A stretch of 34,462 nucleotides of DNA, taken from NCBI RefSeq assembly GCF_944324525.1, contig NZ_CALUWS010000029.1:1-34462 (forward strand), written 5' to 3'. The notes beneath the pieces were generated by a model, which made no database searches, was not told the DNA's origin, and saw only the letters and a list, made by a program, of their open reading frames with translations. The first letter of the stretch is position 1. Each line of letters opens with the position of its first letter. Below are positions 33,187 through 34,462 of the stretch, piece by piece. Source of the stretch: an uncultured Desulfovibrio sp. Lineage in GTDB: Bacteria; Desulfobacterota; Desulfovibrionia; Desulfovibrionales; Desulfovibrionaceae. The translations under genes and the position numbers were made by a program.

Positions 33187-33208
33187 CATATATCTTTATC
33201 GATATATA
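33187..33208. promoter_or_regulatory. Inverted pair of GATATATC-like boxes
   Basis: CATATATC (33187-33194), six bases, then GATATATA (33201-33208). The arms ATATATC and GATATAT are perfect inverted complements. They lie about 50 bases upstream of the secretion ATPase gene and 236 bases upstream of the AraC gene. Confidence 0.4.
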
Positions 33209-33273
33209 GATTTTTTTATACATATGCACTATTTAAATTAGCTTATATTTCAATATGATACAGTTTTCAACAG

Positions 33274-33306
33274 AAAAAAGTGCCGCGCAGCGCGGGCCAG
33301 CGGCAC
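33274..33306 (-). terminator. Intrinsic terminator on the minus strand
   Basis: A 7-bp stem GTGCCGC/GCGGCAC (33300-33306 with 33280-33286) followed on the minus strand by six T (33279-33274). No minus-strand gene is evident upstream of it; it lies opposite the leader of the AraC gene. Confidence 0.6.
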
Positions 33307-33444
33307 AGGCAGCGGCGGCGCGGGGGCGGGGCAGCCTCGACCTTTGCGGGCAAGTCGGCTAGACTGGCGGATGAAGAGCCGAAACGCGCGACACGGCGCA
33401 GGCAGTGAGCGGACTGCGCGCCCTTGCTTTTGGGAGAGACGATC

Positions 33445-34413
33445 ATGACGGACGATCTGGAACGGACAAGCCGCCTGAATGCCCGCATCAGGGAAAAGAT
33501 CCTGCAGCATCTGCCGCATCCCGGCATCCTGCCCACGGCCATCGAGGGCTTTCGCCTCGCGCGGCGCGAGGAGACGGGAACGCCGGAAAAATGCTTCGAG
33601 AAGCCGTTGGTGGGGCTGGTCGTGCAGGGGACGAAGCATTCCTACATGGCGGGCCGGGAATATGTGTACTCGACCAACCAGAGCATCGTGGCCGCCGTGG
33701 ACATGCCCATAGCCTCCTACGTGGAAGCGCCGACGCCGGAGCATCCCTTCCTGTTTTGCTACTGTTATCTGGACAAGGCACTGCTGGCCTCGCTGGCGGC
33801 GGAAATGCCGCACGACGCGGAAGCGGGGGGCGGCGAGTTGAGCGGCGTATCCATTGCCGGTACGCCGCCCGATATCATGGAAATGTTCCTTCGCCTCATC
33901 GAGCTGCTGGAAAAGCCGGAGCAGATAGCCCTGCGCGCGCCCATGATGCTGCGCGAGCTGCACTATCTGCTGCTCATCAGTCCGCACGGGCGCATCCTGC
34001 GGCAGATGAACACGCCGGGGACGCAGAACCATCAGGCGGTGCAGGCGCTCAACTGGATCCGCCAGAACTACAAGTCCACTCTGCGCATCGCCACGCTGGC
34101 CCGTCAGGTCAACATGTCCACGGCCAATCTGCACCGCTGCTTCAAGCTGCTCACGGGTCTGAGCCCTCTGCAGTATCAGAAGCAGTTGCGACTGTATGAG
34201 GCGCAGCGTCTCATGCTGTTTGAAAACGAGCGCGCCTCGGCGGCCGCCTTCAAGGTGGGCTACGAGAGCATCACCCAGTTCAACCGGGAGTACAAACGGG
34301 TCTTTGGCGAGCCGCCCCTGAGGGACATGCACCGGCGGCGGGCCTCGGTCGTCCGGCCCGCCATGCCGGACGCCGCGTCGGACCTGCCGCTGTATCCCGT
34401 CAGCGGCGGCTAG
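33445..34413 (+). CDS. AraC-family transcriptional regulator
   Basis: A 322-residue regulator. Residues about 1-185 resemble the AraC_N ligand-binding domain (KPLVGLVVQGTKHSYMAG, then a cupin-like region). Residues about 215-310 form two helix-turn-helix units, with LRIATLARQVNMSTANLHR and AAFKVGYESITQFNREYKR matching the signature second HTH. The start at 33445 has GGGAGAG six bases upstream. The effector is unknown. It is the only transcription factor in the window and thus a candidate, not a proven, regulator of the methylamine genes. It ends in TAG, where repeat B copy 2 begins. Confidence 0.88.
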   Translation: MTDDLERTSRLNARIREKILQHLPHPGILPTAIEGFRLARREETGTPEKCFEKPLVGLVVQGTKHSYMAGREYVYSTNQSIVAAVDMPIASYVEAPTPEHPFLFCYCYLDKALLASLAAEMPHDAEAGGGELSGVSIAGTPPDIMEMFLRLIELLEKPEQIALRAPMMLRELHYLLLISPHGRILRQMNTPGTQNHQAVQALNWIRQNYKSTLRIATLARQVNMSTANLHRCFKLLTGLSPLQYQKQLRLYEAQRLMLFENERASAAAFKVGYESITQFNREYKRVFGEPPLRDMHRRRASVVRPAMPDAASDLPLYPVSGG

Positions 34414-34462
34414 GGCCTGTTGACACTATTCGCTGTCTGTTTGGGGGGAAGGGGAACCCCTC
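34411..34462 (+). repeat. Dispersed repeat B, copy 2 (cut by window end)
   Basis: TAGGGCCTGTTGAC plus the CTATTCGCTG and AAGGGGAACCCCTC blocks, nearly identical to 15823-15871, again starting exactly at a TAG stop codon. Confidence 0.75.

Larger units (their letters stand above)
33139..33444. promoter_or_regulatory. Gap between the secretion operon and the AraC gene
   Basis: 306 bases without a gene. It holds a GATATATC-like inverted pair (33187-33208), an AT-rich stretch (33201-33275) and an intrinsic terminator on the minus strand (33274-33306). No clear promoter for the AraC gene is seen. Confidence 0.4.

Noticed and set aside
1-34462. CRISPR arrays, rRNA genes, complete insertion sequences or phage genes
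   Set aside because: No regularly spaced repeats, rRNA segments, transposase or integrase genes were seen; only the two small dispersed repeat families.

Overview
The window is GC-rich (roughly 60 %) bacterial DNA from an anaerobe that makes pyrrolysine (Pyl, the 22nd amino acid) and uses corrinoid-dependent methyltransferases on methylated amines. The split pyrrolysyl-tRNA synthetase (separate pylSn and pylSc), the anaerobic cobalamin route with fused Cbi enzymes, and the overall style point to a Desulfobacterota/Desulfovibrionaceae member (Bilophila- or gut-Desulfovibrio-like). That placement is inference from gene content only.

Layout. (1) 93-6652, minus strand: corrin-ring genes cbiL, cbiC, a CbiD-CbiE-CbiT fusion and a CbiF-CbiG-CbiH fusion. 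(2) 6935-14234, minus strand: a methyltransferase operon in the order UroD/MtbA-like methyltransferase with a thioredoxin-like tail, CobW-type GTPase, corrinoid protein MttC, DUF1638 protein, RACo/RamA-like corrinoid activator, and trimethylamine methyltransferase MttB with an in-frame amber (Pyl) codon. (3) 14235-14826: an AT-rich divergent control region. (4) 14827-15825: an additional BioB/PylB-like radical SAM gene, followed by a repeat-rich gap. (5) 16497-23502, plus strand: pylT (tRNA-Pyl, anticodon CUA), pylSn, pylSc, pylB, pylC, pylD, then an SsuA/SsuB/SsuC-type ABC importer whose first gene overlaps pylD. (6) 23815-26869, minus strand: a BCCT-type transporter and an MttB homologue without Pyl. 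(7) 27468-28946: a second, separately transcribed Pyl-containing mttB. (8) 29099-33138, minus strand: a decaying type I secretion system (TolC intact, HlyD cut off by a repeat, ABC ATPase frameshifted). (9) 33445-34413: an AraC-family regulator.

How it fits together: the transporters bring in methylated amines, MttB/MttB-like proteins move a methyl group to the corrinoid protein MttC, the RamA/RACo-like protein reactivates oxidised cobalt, the UroD-family protein probably takes the methyl group onward, the cbi genes supply corrinoid, and the pyl genes supply the amino acid needed to read through TAG in mttB.

Less expected observations: (a) seven of 26 protein genes end in TAG, including four of the six genes of the mtt operon and pylB; (b) two adjacent gene pairs (cobW/mttC and DUF1638/ramA-like) are in the same frame and separated only by an amber codon and a few sense codons, so Pyl insertion would fuse them; (c) an 8-bp palindrome GATATATC recurs just upstream of the divergent mtt/radical-SAM genes, pylT and mttB2, in pylT abutting a very good promoter; (d) two dispersed repeat families, one of which has truncated hlyD.
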